Source: Streptomyces sp. NRRL S-455 (lineage in GTDB: Bacteria; Actinomycetota; Actinomycetes; Streptomycetales; Streptomycetaceae). From it: 64,000 nt of DNA. A program made the translations under genes and the position numbers. The notes below the pieces were generated by a model. It made no database searches and had not been told where the DNA came from. It saw nothing but the letters and a program-made list of their open reading frames with translations. The DNA lies in the NCBI RefSeq assembly GCF_000717875.1, contig NZ_JOCT01000006.1, positions 124,001 through 188,000 on the forward strand, written 5' to 3'. Positions 7,648 through 16,089 of the stretch are shown piece after piece; position 1 is the stretch's first letter; the number at the start of each line of letters is the position of its first letter.

Positions 7648-8603
7648 TGCAGACCAGCACCCAGCCGCCGCCGCACGCGGCGGCCGAACAGCCCGCGGCA
7701 CAGGATCTCGAGGTCGTCCCCGTCCGCCACTACGGCCGCTGGGCGGCCGCCGTCGCCGCGACCACGGCCCTGGCCGGACTGATCGGCTCCCTCGCCCGGA
7801 ACGCCAACGTCCACTGGGACGTGGTGGGCCACTACCTCTTCGCCGGCCTGATCTTCGACGGCCTGGGAACCACCCTGTGGCTGACGGCCGCCGCCATGGT
7901 GCTCGGTCTCGGCCTTGGCACCCTGATCGCCGTCATGCGTCTGTCGGCCAACCCGGTGCTCTACGGGCTGTCCTCCCTCTTCGTGTGGTTCTTCCGCGGC
8001 ACCCCACTGCTCGTGCAGATCATCTTCTGGGGCTACGCCGCGGCCCTCTACAAGTACGTGTTGATCGGCATCCCCTTCACCGACATCACCTTCTTCCGGG
8101 CCGAGACCAACTCCCTGCTCACACCCTCGGTCGCGGCCCTGCTCGCCCTGGGACTCAACGAGGCGGCCTACGCCAGTGAGATCGTCCGCGCCGGCATCCA
8201 GTCCGTCGACGCCGGACAGGCCGAGGCCGCGCACTCGCTGGGCATGCGGCCGGCCATGACCATGCGCCGCATCGTGCTCCCGCAGGCGATGCGGGTCATC
8301 GTCCCGCCCATGGGCAACGAGACCATCAACATGCTCAAGATGACCGCCCTCGTGTCGGTGATCGCCGCCCACGACCTGATGTCCAACATCCAGGACGTCT
8401 ACGCACAGAACTACCAGGTCATTCCTCTGCTGGTGGTGGCGAGCGTCTGGTACCTGGCCCTGGTGAGCGTACTGAGTGTCCCGCAGGCCTGGCTGGAGAG
8501 GCGTTACGGCCGCGGCAGCGCCGGAGCCGGCCCCACCTCTCCCTTGCAGCGCATGTTCCTGGGGGCCGCCGCGGCCCTGCGCGGGAAGGAGGGGGGCCGA
8601 TGA
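7647..8603 (+). CDS. Amino acid ABC transporter permease (HisM/GlnP type)
   Basis: A 318-aa inner membrane protein with a cytoplasmic N-terminal tail of about 50 residues. The transmembrane domain contains [16 protein letters not shown], the [11 protein letters not shown] segment typical of polar amino acid permeases, and the EAA coupling loop [20 protein letters not shown]. The ATG shares one base with the preceding TGA. The C-terminus has an extra basic tail. Only one permease gene is present, so the channel is probably a homodimer. The much longer open frame upstream in the same phase is not coding. Confidence 0.93.
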   Translation: MQTSTQPPPHAAAEQPAAQDLEVVPVRHYGRWAAAVAATTALAGLIGSLARNANVHWDVVGHYLFAGLIFDGLGTTLWLTAAAMVLGLGLGTLIAVMRLSANPVLYGLSSLFVWFFRGTPLLVQIIFWGYAAALYKYVLIGIPFTDITFFRAETNSLLTPSVAALLALGLNEAAYASEIVRAGIQSVDAGQAEAAHSLGMRPAMTMRRIVLPQAMRVIVPPMGNETINMLKMTALVSVIAAHDLMSNIQDVYAQNYQVIPLLVVASVWYLALVSVLSVPQAWLERRYGRGSAGAGPTSPLQRMFLGAAAALRGKEGGR

Positions 8604-9364
8604 GCGCTCCCATGGTTCACGCCGAGGGCGTGCGCAAGCACTTCGGCCGGCTTCAGGTGCTCCAGGGCATCGATCTGACCGTGGAGCGCGGACAGGTGTG
8701 CTGCCTGCTCGGCCCCTCGGGCTCCGGCAAGTCGACGTTTCTGCGCTGCATCAACCATCTGGAGAAAGTCGACGGCGGACGCCTGTCCGTCGACGGGCAA
8801 CTGGTCGGCTACCGCCAGGACGGCAACCGGCTGCATGAACTGCGCGAGCGCGAGGTCGCCGAGCGCCGACGCGACATCGGCATGGTCTTCCAGCGCTTCA
8901 ACCTCTTCCCCCATATGACGGCACTGGAGAACGTCGTCGAAGCCCCGGTCAGGGTGGCGGGCGTCAGCCGCGCCACCGCCCGAGAGGAAGCGGTCAGGCT
9001 GCTCGACCGGGTGGGACTGAAAGACCGGGCCCACCACTATCCGGCCCAGCTGTCGGGCGGCCAGCAGCAGCGTGTGGCCATCGCACGCGCCCTGGCGATG
9101 AAGCCGAAACTGATGCTCTTCGACGAACCCACCTCCGCGCTCGACCCGGAACTGGTCGGCGACGTGCTGGAGGTGATGCGACAACTCGCGGACGACGGGA
9201 TGACCATGGTCGTGGTGACCCACGAGATCGGCTTCGCCCGGGAAGTGGCCGACACGGCCGTCTTCATGGACGGCGGCACCGTGGTGGAGGCGGGCAGGCC
9301 CGCCAAGGTACTGGTCGACCCCGAACACGAGCGCACCCGCGTGTTCCTGTCCAAAGTCCTGTGA
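8600..9364 (+). CDS. Amino acid ABC transporter ATP-binding protein (GlnQ type)
   Basis: A 254-aa ATPase with Walker [10 protein letters not shown]-loop [10 protein letters not shown], signature [15 protein letters not shown], Walker [15 protein letters not shown], and H-loop [10 protein letters not shown]. All catalytic residues are present. It overlaps the permease by 4 nt (ATGA) and is itself overlapped by the M20 peptidase gene (GTGA), so transport and hydrolysis are translationally coupled. It powers the importer formed with the lipoprotein and permease encoded just upstream. Confidence 0.94.
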   Translation: MSAPMVHAEGVRKHFGRLQVLQGIDLTVERGQVCCLLGPSGSGKSTFLRCINHLEKVDGGRLSVDGQLVGYRQDGNRLHELREREVAERRRDIGMVFQRFNLFPHMTALENVVEAPVRVAGVSRATAREEAVRLLDRVGLKDRAHHYPAQLSGGQQQRVAIARALAMKPKLMLFDEPTSALDPELVGDVLEVMRQLADDGMTMVVVTHEIGFAREVADTAVFMDGGTVVEAGRPAKVLVDPEHERTRVFLSKVL

Positions 9365-10569
9365 CCGCCGCGGTACGCCCGCACGCCACCGCCCTGCTGG
9401 CGCTGGTGGGAAAGCGGGAATCCGGCTTCGTGAACGATCTGGCCCAACTGGTGGGCATCGACTCCGGTTCCTCCAGTCCCGACGGGGTCAACAGGGTCGC
9501 GGACTGGGTGGACGACCGGCTCACGACTCTGGGCTTCACCGTGGAGCGGGTCGCGCTGCCCGTGACCGCCGACGGGCAGCGTGTCGGTGACGTGCTCGTG
9601 GCCCGCAAGGCGGGTGCCCTGTCCGCCGCGCAGGGCGGGCGCCGCGTGCTGCTGGCGGCCCACATGGACACCGTCTTCGAGGACGGCACCGCCGCGCTGC
9701 GGCCGTTCACCACCCGCGACGGACTCGCTCACGGTCCCGGGGTGTGCGACGACAAGGGTGGGCTGCTCGCCGGTCTCACGGCGCTCGACGTGCTCGCCGA
9801 GGCGGGCGTGGACGCCTACCGGGAGCTGGTGTTCCTGGCCACGCCGGACGAGGAGATCGGATCACCGGGCAGCCGTCCGGTGACCGAGCGGATCGCCCGG
9901 GAGAGCGATGTCGCCCTCGCCCTGGAGTGCGCTCGGGAGAACGGCGACCTGGTGAGCGCCCGCAAGGGCGTCGCGGACTTCCGCGTCACCGTCACAGGCC
10001 GGGCCGCACACGCCGGCATCGAACCGGAACGTGGAGCCAACGCCGCCTTGGCCGCGGCCCACCTGATCGTTGCGCTGCAGGGCCTCAACGGCCGATGGGA
10101 CGGGGTCACGGTCAACGTGGGGGTGGTGCGTGCGGGCACCCGGGCCAACATCGTCTGCCCGGAGGCGGAGCTGCGCGTGGAGGTCCGCTCGGCCACCGCG
10201 TCGGGCATCGATGCCGCACGTGACGCCATCACGACCGCGGCATCACAGCCGGGTGTGGCCGGCACCAGCGCGCACGTCGAGCAGCTGGACTTCTGTCCCC
10301 CCATGGAGTACACGCCCGCCGCCCGCCGGCTGCTGGCCACGGCCTGCGAGCTGGGGACCGAACTCGGCCTGCCCGTCCGTGCCACCACCACGGGCGGCGT
10401 CGGCGACGCGAACATCATCGCGGGCGCGGGCATACCCGTACTCGACGGGCTGGGCCCCGTCGGCGGCGCCGACCACTCCCCCGAGGAGTGGCTCGACCTG
10501 GGCTCTGTGCACCGGCGCGTGGCCCTCCTCGCCTCGCTCATCACGGCGGTGGGCGACGGCCGCACCTGA
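9361..10569 (+). CDS. M20 family metallopeptidase, glutamate carboxypeptidase (CPG2)-like
   Basis: A 402-aa zinc peptidase. Metal and catalytic motifs are in order: [11 protein letters not shown] (His and Asp), [14 protein letters not shown] (bridging Asp), [11 protein letters not shown] (catalytic Glu and metal Glu), [10 protein letters not shown], and C-terminal [11 protein letters not shown] (metal His). The lid domain has [17 protein letters not shown]. This pattern is that of carboxypeptidase G2-like and ArgE/DapE-like enzymes that cut N-acyl, pteroyl or dipeptide bonds to free glutamate or another amino acid. It starts with GTG overlapping the ABC ATPase stop by 4 nt and has no signal peptide, so it should act on the imported ligand in the cytoplasm. 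The substrate is inferred from context only. Confidence 0.88.
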   Translation: MTAAVRPHATALLALVGKRESGFVNDLAQLVGIDSGSSSPDGVNRVADWVDDRLTTLGFTVERVALPVTADGQRVGDVLVARKAGALSAAQGGRRVLLAAHMDTVFEDGTAALRPFTTRDGLAHGPGVCDDKGGLLAGLTALDVLAEAGVDAYRELVFLATPDEEIGSPGSRPVTERIARESDVALALECARENGDLVSARKGVADFRVTVTGRAAHAGIEPERGANAALAAAHLIVALQGLNGRWDGVTVNVGVVRAGTRANIVCPEAELRVEVRSATASGIDAARDAITTAASQPGVAGTSAHVEQLDFCPPMEYTPAARRLLATACELGTELGLPVRATTTGGVGDANIIAGAGIPVLDGLGPVGGADHSPEEWLDLGSVHRRVALLASLITAVGDGRT

Positions 10570-10746
10570 CGGCCGGCGCCCGGTGCTGCGCAATGCACGC
10601 GGCTCGTGTGAGCCGGCGGCGCTGGTGCCCGGGGCAGGACGCCGGTGCGCCGACCTCCCTGATCGGCGCACCGGCCACGGGTTAGGCTCGTCGGCGTCGA
10701 CCGCGCTCCACCCGGTCCGAACGCCGCGGGAAGGAAGACTGACAGG

Positions 10747-11619
10747 ATGGCCACTGGCGTTCTGGCGGACGAGATCCGCCACAAGCTCGGCGAACTCAGT
10801 CCGGCCGAACGCAAGGTCGGGCGCGTGCTGCTGGCCGCGTACCCGTCCGCCGGCTTCGAGACCGTGGCCGCCATCGCCGAGCGCGCGCAGGTCAGCGCCC
10901 CCACCGTGCTGCGGTTCGTCTCCCGCTTCGGCTTCCGCGGCTTCCCCGACTTCCAGGCGGCGCTGCGGGCGGAACTGCAGGAGCGCAACGCCTCGCCGCT
11001 GTCCCTGTACGACGCTCCCGCCTACGGCCGTCCCGTGGAGGAGGGAACCGACCAGGGAAGCCTGCTCGACCGCGCGGGGAGGATCTTTCCGAGCGAGGTG
11101 GCCAAGACGCTGGCGGAGCTCCCGCCGCATGACCTCGACCATGCCGTCCGCCTGCTCGCCGACGCCAGACTGCGCGTCACGCTCGCCGGAGGCCGCTTCA
11201 CACACCTGCTCGCGCAGTATCTCGGACTGCACCTGATGCAGCTGCGGGAGGACGTGCGGTTCCTGCCCGACCGCAGCGTGGAACGCACCGCTGCCCTGGC
11301 CTCGCTCGGCCGCCGTGACCTCCTCGTGCTTTTCGACTACCGGCGCTATGAGGCGGACAAAGTCGCGATGGCCGAACTCGCCAGGGCGCGAGGCGGAAAG
11401 GTCCTGCTCTTCACGGACGCTTGGCTCTCCCCGGTGACCGGCCGGGCCGACGTCACGCTGCCCTGCCGGGTGACGGCGCCCTCTCCCTACGACAGCCTGG
11501 TGCCGACCCTCGCGGTCATCGAGACGGTCGTGGCCGCGGTGGTGGAGGCTCTGGGCGAGGCCGCCCACGACCACTTGCGCCGCGCCGAGGACATCGCCCA
11601 GAACATCGGCCTGGTATGA
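10747..11619 (+). CDS. RpiR-family transcriptional regulator
   Basis: A 290-aa protein with an N-terminal HTH_6 domain (LSPAERKVGRVLLAA, then VAAIAERAQVSAPTVLRFVSRFGFRGFPDFQAAL) and a C-terminal SIS domain (RVTLAGGRFTHLLAQYLGLHL; DLLVLFDYRRYEADKV; AELARARGGKVLLFTDAWLSPV). SIS domains normally bind phosphosugars or amino-sugar acids. In the second SIS segment the usual S-x-S/T phosphate-binding residues read FDYRRYE, so ligand type may differ. It follows the peptidase by 177 bp, with GGAAGGAAG before the ATG. It is the third potential regulator of the island's catabolic genes and the last gene before the right att repeat. Confidence 0.87.
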   Translation: MATGVLADEIRHKLGELSPAERKVGRVLLAAYPSAGFETVAAIAERAQVSAPTVLRFVSRFGFRGFPDFQAALRAELQERNASPLSLYDAPAYGRPVEEGTDQGSLLDRAGRIFPSEVAKTLAELPPHDLDHAVRLLADARLRVTLAGGRFTHLLAQYLGLHLMQLREDVRFLPDRSVERTAALASLGRRDLLVLFDYRRYEADKVAMAELARARGGKVLLFTDAWLSPVTGRADVTLPCRVTAPSPYDSLVPTLAVIETVVAAVVEALGEAAHDHLRRAEDIAQNIGLV

Positions 11620-11669
11620 CGTGAGCCGGTCCGGGTGGTGCGTGCGTCACCTTCTTTCGTGCTACCGGG

Positions 11670-11691
11670 AGGTTCCTCCGTGGAGGAACCT
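11670..11691. terminator. 22-bp hairpin after rpiR
   Basis: AGGTTCCTCC-GT-GGAGGAACCT is a perfect 10-bp inverted repeat with 2 central bases, 51 bp beyond the rpiR stop. The tight centre makes it either a transcription terminator or a protein-binding palindrome belonging to the island's right end. The 524 bp between rpiR and the AraC gene hold this hairpin, the repeats and the att core, but no supportable gene. Confidence 0.5.
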
Positions 11692-11792
11692 GCTGGCGGA
11701 TGGCTTGTAGAGGTCCGACAGTGACCTCCGCCCTTCTCTCCGACCGGTCGACAGCATCGCCGGCAGCCCAGGGGCAGGCCCGTAGGAGCCCG

Positions 11793-11812
11793 CCGGTGGA
11801 CAGCCGGTGGAC
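11793..11812 (+). repeat. Right copy of 20-bp terminal direct repeat
   Basis: Identical to 1614-1633 (CCGGTGGACAGCCGGTGGAC, same orientation), 120 bp inside the island from the right att core. The surrounding bases also agree partly (GGTGGACA...). Confidence 0.6.
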
Positions 11813-11931
11813 AGACGCCTTTGGACGCTGCATCACGAGGTGGCACGGGTCAACCTGCCGCACCTGCTCTGATCAGGACAAACGTCACCGGACAGCACGA
11901 CGAGGCACCACGCAACATGATCGCTCATGGT

Positions 11932-11974
11932 CTCGTAATGCGTAGGTCTCGGGTTCGAATCCCGAAGGCGGCTC
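11932..11974 (+). repeat. attR-like 43-bp core (orphan tRNA-Thr 3' half)
   Basis: Exact copy of tRNA-Thr positions 1415-1457 without any 5' half: no D-arm or 5' acceptor strand precedes it, so it is not a functional tRNA. It is followed by its own copy of the tRNA terminator, as expected for the chromosomal 3' part displaced by integration. Confidence 0.9.
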
Positions 11975-11980
11975 TCATCG

Positions 11981-12015
11981 AACCCCGGGTCAGGGATCTG
12001 ACCTGGGGTTTCTTT
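11981..12015 (+). terminator. Displaced tRNA-Thr terminator
   Basis: AACCCCGGGTCAG (11981-11993) pairs with CTGACCTGGGGTT (11998-12010), one G-U wobble, then a T-rich tail. Near copy of 1464-1500. Confidence 0.8.
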
Positions 12016-12143
12016 GCTTTCGTGCTGAGTGGTCCGGTAGGCCGCTCCACAGCCTGCCGTAGTCGATGCCCTGGCCGCACCTGCGGGACTCCGACCGCAG
12101 CAACCCCAGGCCAGAGGAACTCCGACCCGGGGTCCCTGGTAGT

Positions 12144-13037
12144 TCAGCGGGAGGTCTCCCGCTCCACCGGCAGCCACAGCTCGGCATCCGCCCGCGTCCC
12201 GTCCGCCGACAGGTCGGTCCGCAGGATCTCCGGGCCGGGGCGGCTGCGGTACGGGTTCGACGGGAACCATTCGGTGAACACGTCCCGCCACAGCTCCTGG
12301 ATGGCCTGCGGTGCCGGGCCGGACGTGGTGAAGACCGCCCAGGTGCCGGGTGGGACGGGCAGGACGGTTGAGCCCTCGGGGGCGTTCGGGAGGCCCTCGG
12401 AGGGGATGGGTCCGGCGGTGATCACCGCCTGGTAGTAGTCGAGTTCGGTGCCCTCGGCCCGGCTCGGGTCCAGGTCGTCGCAGACCGAGACGATGCCGTG
12501 CGGCTCCTGGTCGGACATCGCCTTCAGACGTTCCAGGGCCTGCGGGTCGATACCGCGGACGAAGTCGATGATGGCCTGGTTGGGCCCCGAGTGCACCAGG
12601 GGGATACGGGTCTTGAAACCGGTGACGGTGAACGCCGGCCGGTCCACCACGCGGTAGTGCATGCTGCTGCTCCCTTCGACAGTGAGGCGGAAGGTCAGCC
12701 GGGCCTGCGAGACGAGTGCCGCGCCGGTGCGCCGGGCCTCGCCCGGACCGACGCCGTGCATCGCGCGGAACGCCCGCGCGAACGCCTCGCCCGAGCCGTA
12801 GCCGTAGCGCATCGCGATCTCCAGCAGCGTCGCGTCGCTCGCGAGCACCTCCGCACCCGCGACGGTCAACCGCCGGCGACGGATGTACTCCGACAGGGGC
12901 AGGCCTGCCAGTGCGGAGAACATCCGGCGCAGGTGGTACTCCGAGGTGCATGCCGTACGTGCCAGGTCCGCCGCGTCGATGGGCTGGTCGAGGTGGCGTT
13001 CGATGTGAGCCATGGCCTCGTTGAGTCGGTCCAGCAC
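12144..13037 (-). CDS. AraC-family regulator with GyrI-like effector domain
   Basis: A 297-aa protein. The N-terminal double HTH comprises DAADLARTACTSEYHLRRMFSALAGLPLSEYIRRRRL and ATLLEIAMRYGYGSGEAFARAF. The C-terminal half (from about residue 125) is a GyrI/Rob-type small-molecule binding domain (MHYRVVDRPAFTVTGF; VPPGTWAVFTTSGPAPQAIQELW). This arrangement (HTH first, GyrI last) is that of multidrug- or stress-responsive regulators. Start GTG 13037 with GGGAGG at good spacing. It is the first chromosomal gene right of the island. Its target is not evident from its neighbours. Confidence 0.88.
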   Translation of the reverse strand: MLDRLNEAMAHIERHLDQPIDAADLARTACTSEYHLRRMFSALAGLPLSEYIRRRRLTVAGAEVLASDATLLEIAMRYGYGSGEAFARAFRAMHGVGPGEARRTGAALVSQARLTFRLTVEGSSSMHYRVVDRPAFTVTGFKTRIPLVHSGPNQAIIDFVRGIDPQALERLKAMSDQEPHGIVSVCDDLDPSRAEGTELDYYQAVITAGPIPSEGLPNAPEGSTVLPVPPGTWAVFTTSGPAPQAIQELWRDVFTEWFPSNPYRSRPGPEILRTDLSADGTRADAELWLPVERETSR

Positions 13038-13245
13038 GCCCGGCCTCCCTTCCTTTTCGTGCCCTCACGCTAGGCAGCGCGCGCACTCCGGCACCCGACA
13101 TCCTGTGCCCGATCCGGTCGGGTGCGGGCTGCGCCGGACGGCATGGGCGAGACGCCGTACGGCGGTCGCATTCAAGGAGTCCTTACGGTGAACGGATAGC
13201 ATCGCCCGTCAATCCGTCAGATGCCGACCGGGACGAGGTGAGGAC

Positions 13246-14139
13246 ATGGGGGCGCCCAGGATCGCCGTCGCCGTGGTGACCATGGGAAACCGGCCCGAGG
13301 AGGTCGACGCCCTGCTCCGGTCCGTCGCCAAGCAGGACGTGCCGCCCGAGCGGATCGTGATCGTCGGTAACGGCTGCCCGCTGCCCGAGTTCGCCCGGCG
13401 GCTGTCCTTGCCCGGCGAGGTCACTCCGGTCGAGCTCGACGAGAATCTGGGATGCCCCGGCGGGCGGAACGCGGCCCTCGCGCGGCTGCGGGAGTTCGGC
13501 GACATCGACGTCGTCGTGGACCTGGACGACGACGGACTGCTCGTGGACGCCGACGTGCTGCGCCGCGTGCGGGATCTGTACGCCGCCGACGAGCGGCTCG
13601 GAATCGTCGGGTTCCGTATCGCCGACGAGCTCGGTGAGACGCAGCAGCGGCACGTGCCCCGGCTCGGCAAGTCGGACCCGCGGCGCGGTGGGTACGTCAC
13701 CGGGTTCCTCGGCGGTGGGCACGCGCTGCGGATGGCGATGCTCGACGAGGTCGGCGACTGGCCGGCCGAGTTCTTCTTCGCGCACGAGGAGACCGACCTC
13801 GCGTGGCGCGCGGCCGACGCGGACTGGCGGATCCTCTACGCGCCCGAGTTGCTGCTCCAGCACCCGAAGACCTCGCCCGCCCGGCACGCCATCTACTACC
13901 GCGTGAACGCCCGCAACCGGGTCTGGCTGGCCCGCCGCCGGCTGCCGATCGCGCTCGTCCCCGTGCATCTGGGCGTGTGGGTGCTGCTCACCCTCCTGCG
14001 GAACCGGTCGGGTGCCGGGTTGCGCGCGTGGTTCGGCGGATTCGTGGAGGGAGTGCGGGAGCCGGCGGGGGAGCGGCGGCCCATGAGCTGGCGTACGGTG
14101 TGGCGGCTCACGCGGCTGGGGCGGCCGCCCGTCATCTGA
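13246..14139 (+). CDS. Family 2 glycosyltransferase (GT-A)
   Basis: A 297-aa protein with a GT-A nucleotide-sugar domain: start AVAVVTMGNRPEEVDALLRSV, NLGCPGGRNAAL, the metal-binding acidic stretch VVDLDDDGLL, and the acceptor-side FFFAHEETDLAWRA (ED/ExD catalytic type). The C-terminal third has an amphipathic to hydrophobic stretch (IALVPVHLGVWVLLTLL) suggesting membrane association. GAGGTGAGG precedes the ATG. It probably transfers a sugar to a cell-envelope acceptor. Donor and acceptor cannot be told, and it stands alone rather than in a polysaccharide cluster. Confidence 0.85.
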   Translation: MGAPRIAVAVVTMGNRPEEVDALLRSVAKQDVPPERIVIVGNGCPLPEFARRLSLPGEVTPVELDENLGCPGGRNAALARLREFGDIDVVVDLDDDGLLVDADVLRRVRDLYAADERLGIVGFRIADELGETQQRHVPRLGKSDPRRGGYVTGFLGGGHALRMAMLDEVGDWPAEFFFAHEETDLAWRAADADWRILYAPELLLQHPKTSPARHAIYYRVNARNRVWLARRRLPIALVPVHLGVWVLLTLLRNRSGAGLRAWFGGFVEGVREPAGERRPMSWRTVWRLTRLGRPPVI

Positions 14140-14352
14140 CGACCTGACGACCTGACGACCGGCTGCGGACCGGACGCTGCCCCCGAGTGGCTGACGGGCC
14201 CCGTCCGGTCACGTCCGCCGACGGGGCCCGGACGCGGAATCGCGATGACGGCATGCCGTCGGCTCGCGTGTCGGACACACGCACCGCCGCGCAACGGCCG
14301 GTTCGGCGACCCTCGATCCCCGGCCGACGACATGGTCCGGTCCGCCGCGTGG

Positions 14353-16032
14353 TCACTTCGCTTCCGCATAGCACTCCACCACGGCAGTGGTGAAAGGGAA
14401 CCGCACCGGCGTCTCCCCGAAGGTCAGCCGTCCGGCCAGGGCCGCCGCCTCGCGGATCGCCGTCACGACCGTCGCCGTCTCCTCCTCGGGGCAGTGCACG
14501 ATCACCTCGTCGTGCTGGAAGAAGACCAGCTCGGCCGCCAGGTCCGCGCAGGTCTTCCGCAGCCCGGCGAGCAGCAGCAGCGCCCAGTCGGCGGCGCTGC
14601 CCTGGACGACGAAGTTGCGGGCGAAGCGGCCGCGGGCGCGGGCGTTGGTGGAGGCGTAGCCGGGGACCCACTGTTGGGTGTCGTCGTCGGCGAGGGGGAT
14701 GCCCGCCTCTTCCGCGTTCTCGTCCGTCCCCCGGGCCGCCGGCGGGCAGGTGCGGCCGAGCCAGGTCCGCACCAGCCGGCCCTCCTCGCCGGCGCGGGCC
14801 GCCTCGTCCACATAGGCCACCGCCCTGGGGAAGCGGCGTCTGAGCGCGGCGAGGTTCTTCAGGCCGTCGCCGGAGGTCTGGCCGTAGACCGCGCCGAGCA
14901 CGGCGAGTTTGGCCTGGGCGCGGTCGCCGGAGAAGGCGCGGTCGGAGACGGCCTGGTACAGGTCGGTCTCCCGGCCGGCCACCTCCATCAGTCCGGGGTC
15001 GCGGGAGATCGCGGCGAGCACGCGCGGCTCCATCTGGTCGGCGTCGGCGACGACGAGCCGCCAGCCGGGGTCGGCGACCACGGCCCGCCGGATCACCTTG
15101 GGGATCTGGAGCCCGCCCCCGCCGTTGGTCACCCAGCGCCCGGTCACCGTGCCGCCCGCGAGGAACTCGGGTCTGAACCGGCCCTCGCGCACCCAGTCCT
15201 GGAGCCAGGACCAGCCGTGGGCGACCCAGATGCGGTACAGCCTCTTGTACTCGAGCAGCGGTTTCACGGCCGGATGGTCGACCGACTCGATCTCCCACTT
15301 ACGGGTCGAGGACACCTTGATGCCGGCCTGCGCGAAGGCCCTGACCACGTTGGCGGGCAGGTCGGGGCGGACCCGGCGGCCGAACGCGGTGGACACCTCG
15401 TCGGCGAGTTCGGCCAGGCGGCGGGGCTCGCCGCCGCCCGCGTACCGCTCGCCCAGCAGGTCGTGCAGCACCGCGCGGTGCACGTCGGCACGCCAGGGCA
15501 GCCCGGCCCGGTTCATCTCGGCGGCGACCAGCATGCCCGCCGACTCGGCGGCCGTCAGCAGGCGCATCCGGTCGGGGTGCTCGGCCCGCTCGTGCCGTCG
15601 CTGCTGTTCGGCGTAGACCGCGAGGAGGTCCGGCAGGGGCAGCTGGACGCCCTGCGGCTCGAACAGCGAGGACTGCGAGCCCGGTTCGGCGGAACGCTGG
15701 GGCGGGTCGGGCGGGACGGGGCCGCCCCGCAGTCGGGCCAGGGCGGCCGCGGCCGAGCGTGGTTCCCCGTACCGCCCCTCGTGGCCGAGGAGGAGCGTCT
15801 CGGCCGCCTCGATGTCGTAGCACCGCTCGACTCGCGCCCCCGTGGCGAGCAGGCGCGGGTAGATCTCGGCGGTGGACCGCCACACCCAGCGTGTGACGCC
15901 GGGACGGCTGCGCACGGCCTCGGCGGGACCCGCCTCCCGCCGCACCGGCCCGGCGGGCAGCCCGTCAGGACCGAGGGGGGCTACGTCCACGCCACCGTCC
16001 TCGGCCGGAGCGAGTGCCCACCGGTCGGCCAT
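14353..16032 (-). CDS. Bifunctional 3'-5' exonuclease/DNA polymerase, Pol I-like without 5' nuclease
   Basis: 559 aa, against roughly 900 for PolA. It lacks the N-terminal 5' nuclease and has only a short, degenerate exonuclease-like region of about 170 residues. All family A polymerase motifs are present: motif A VVADADQMEPRVLAA, motif B DRAQAKLAVLGAVYGQTSGDG, and motif C FFQHDEVIVH. In motif B the position of E. coli Phe762 (sugar discrimination) is Leu. This is a conserved actinobacterial second Pol I. Its role is likely in repair or specialised synthesis, on inference. ATG 16032 has no strong ribosome site. Confidence 0.88.
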   Translation of the reverse strand: MADRWALAPAEDGGVDVAPLGPDGLPAGPVRREAGPAEAVRSRPGVTRWVWRSTAEIYPRLLATGARVERCYDIEAAETLLLGHEGRYGEPRSAAAALARLRGGPVPPDPPQRSAEPGSQSSLFEPQGVQLPLPDLLAVYAEQQRRHERAEHPDRMRLLTAAESAGMLVAAEMNRAGLPWRADVHRAVLHDLLGERYAGGGEPRRLAELADEVSTAFGRRVRPDLPANVVRAFAQAGIKVSSTRKWEIESVDHPAVKPLLEYKRLYRIWVAHGWSWLQDWVREGRFRPEFLAGGTVTGRWVTNGGGGLQIPKVIRRAVVADPGWRLVVADADQMEPRVLAAISRDPGLMEVAGRETDLYQAVSDRAFSGDRAQAKLAVLGAVYGQTSGDGLKNLAALRRRFPRAVAYVDEAARAGEEGRLVRTWLGRTCPPAARGTDENAEEAGIPLADDDTQQWVPGYASTNARARGRFARNFVVQGSAADWALLLLAGLRKTCADLAAELVFFQHDEVIVHCPEEETATVVTAIREAAALAGRLTFGETPVRFPFTTAVVECYAEAK

Positions 16033-16089
16033 GCCGCGAGTCTGACAGGGGGGTCTGACATCACCCCCTGCCGAGGCCGCCGGCGGAGG

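Larger units (their letters stand above)
1415..11974. mobile_element. 10.5-kb tRNA-Thr-bounded genomic island without a visible integrase
   Basis: The 43-bp direct repeats at 1415-1457 and 11932-11974 bound a self-contained set: two damaged genes, an asparaginase, a GntR regulator, an NhaC antiporter, an amino acid ABC transporter, an M20 peptidase and an RpiR regulator. No translated frame in either strand resembles a tyrosine or serine recombinase, excisionase or replication gene. The unit therefore looks like a cis-mobilisable element, or an integrative element that has lost its recombination module. Palindromes and a 20-bp repeat just inside both ends support a recombination region. Confidence 0.75.

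Noticed and set aside
11932..11974. Second tRNA-Thr gene
   Set aside because: Only the 3' half is present; no D-arm or 5' acceptor strand precedes it.
14247..14260. 14-bp palindrome GACGGCATGCCGTC and 8-bp tandem repeats near 14138-14160
   Set aside because: Between convergent genes with no promoter to regulate; likely chance in GC-rich DNA or a weak terminator.
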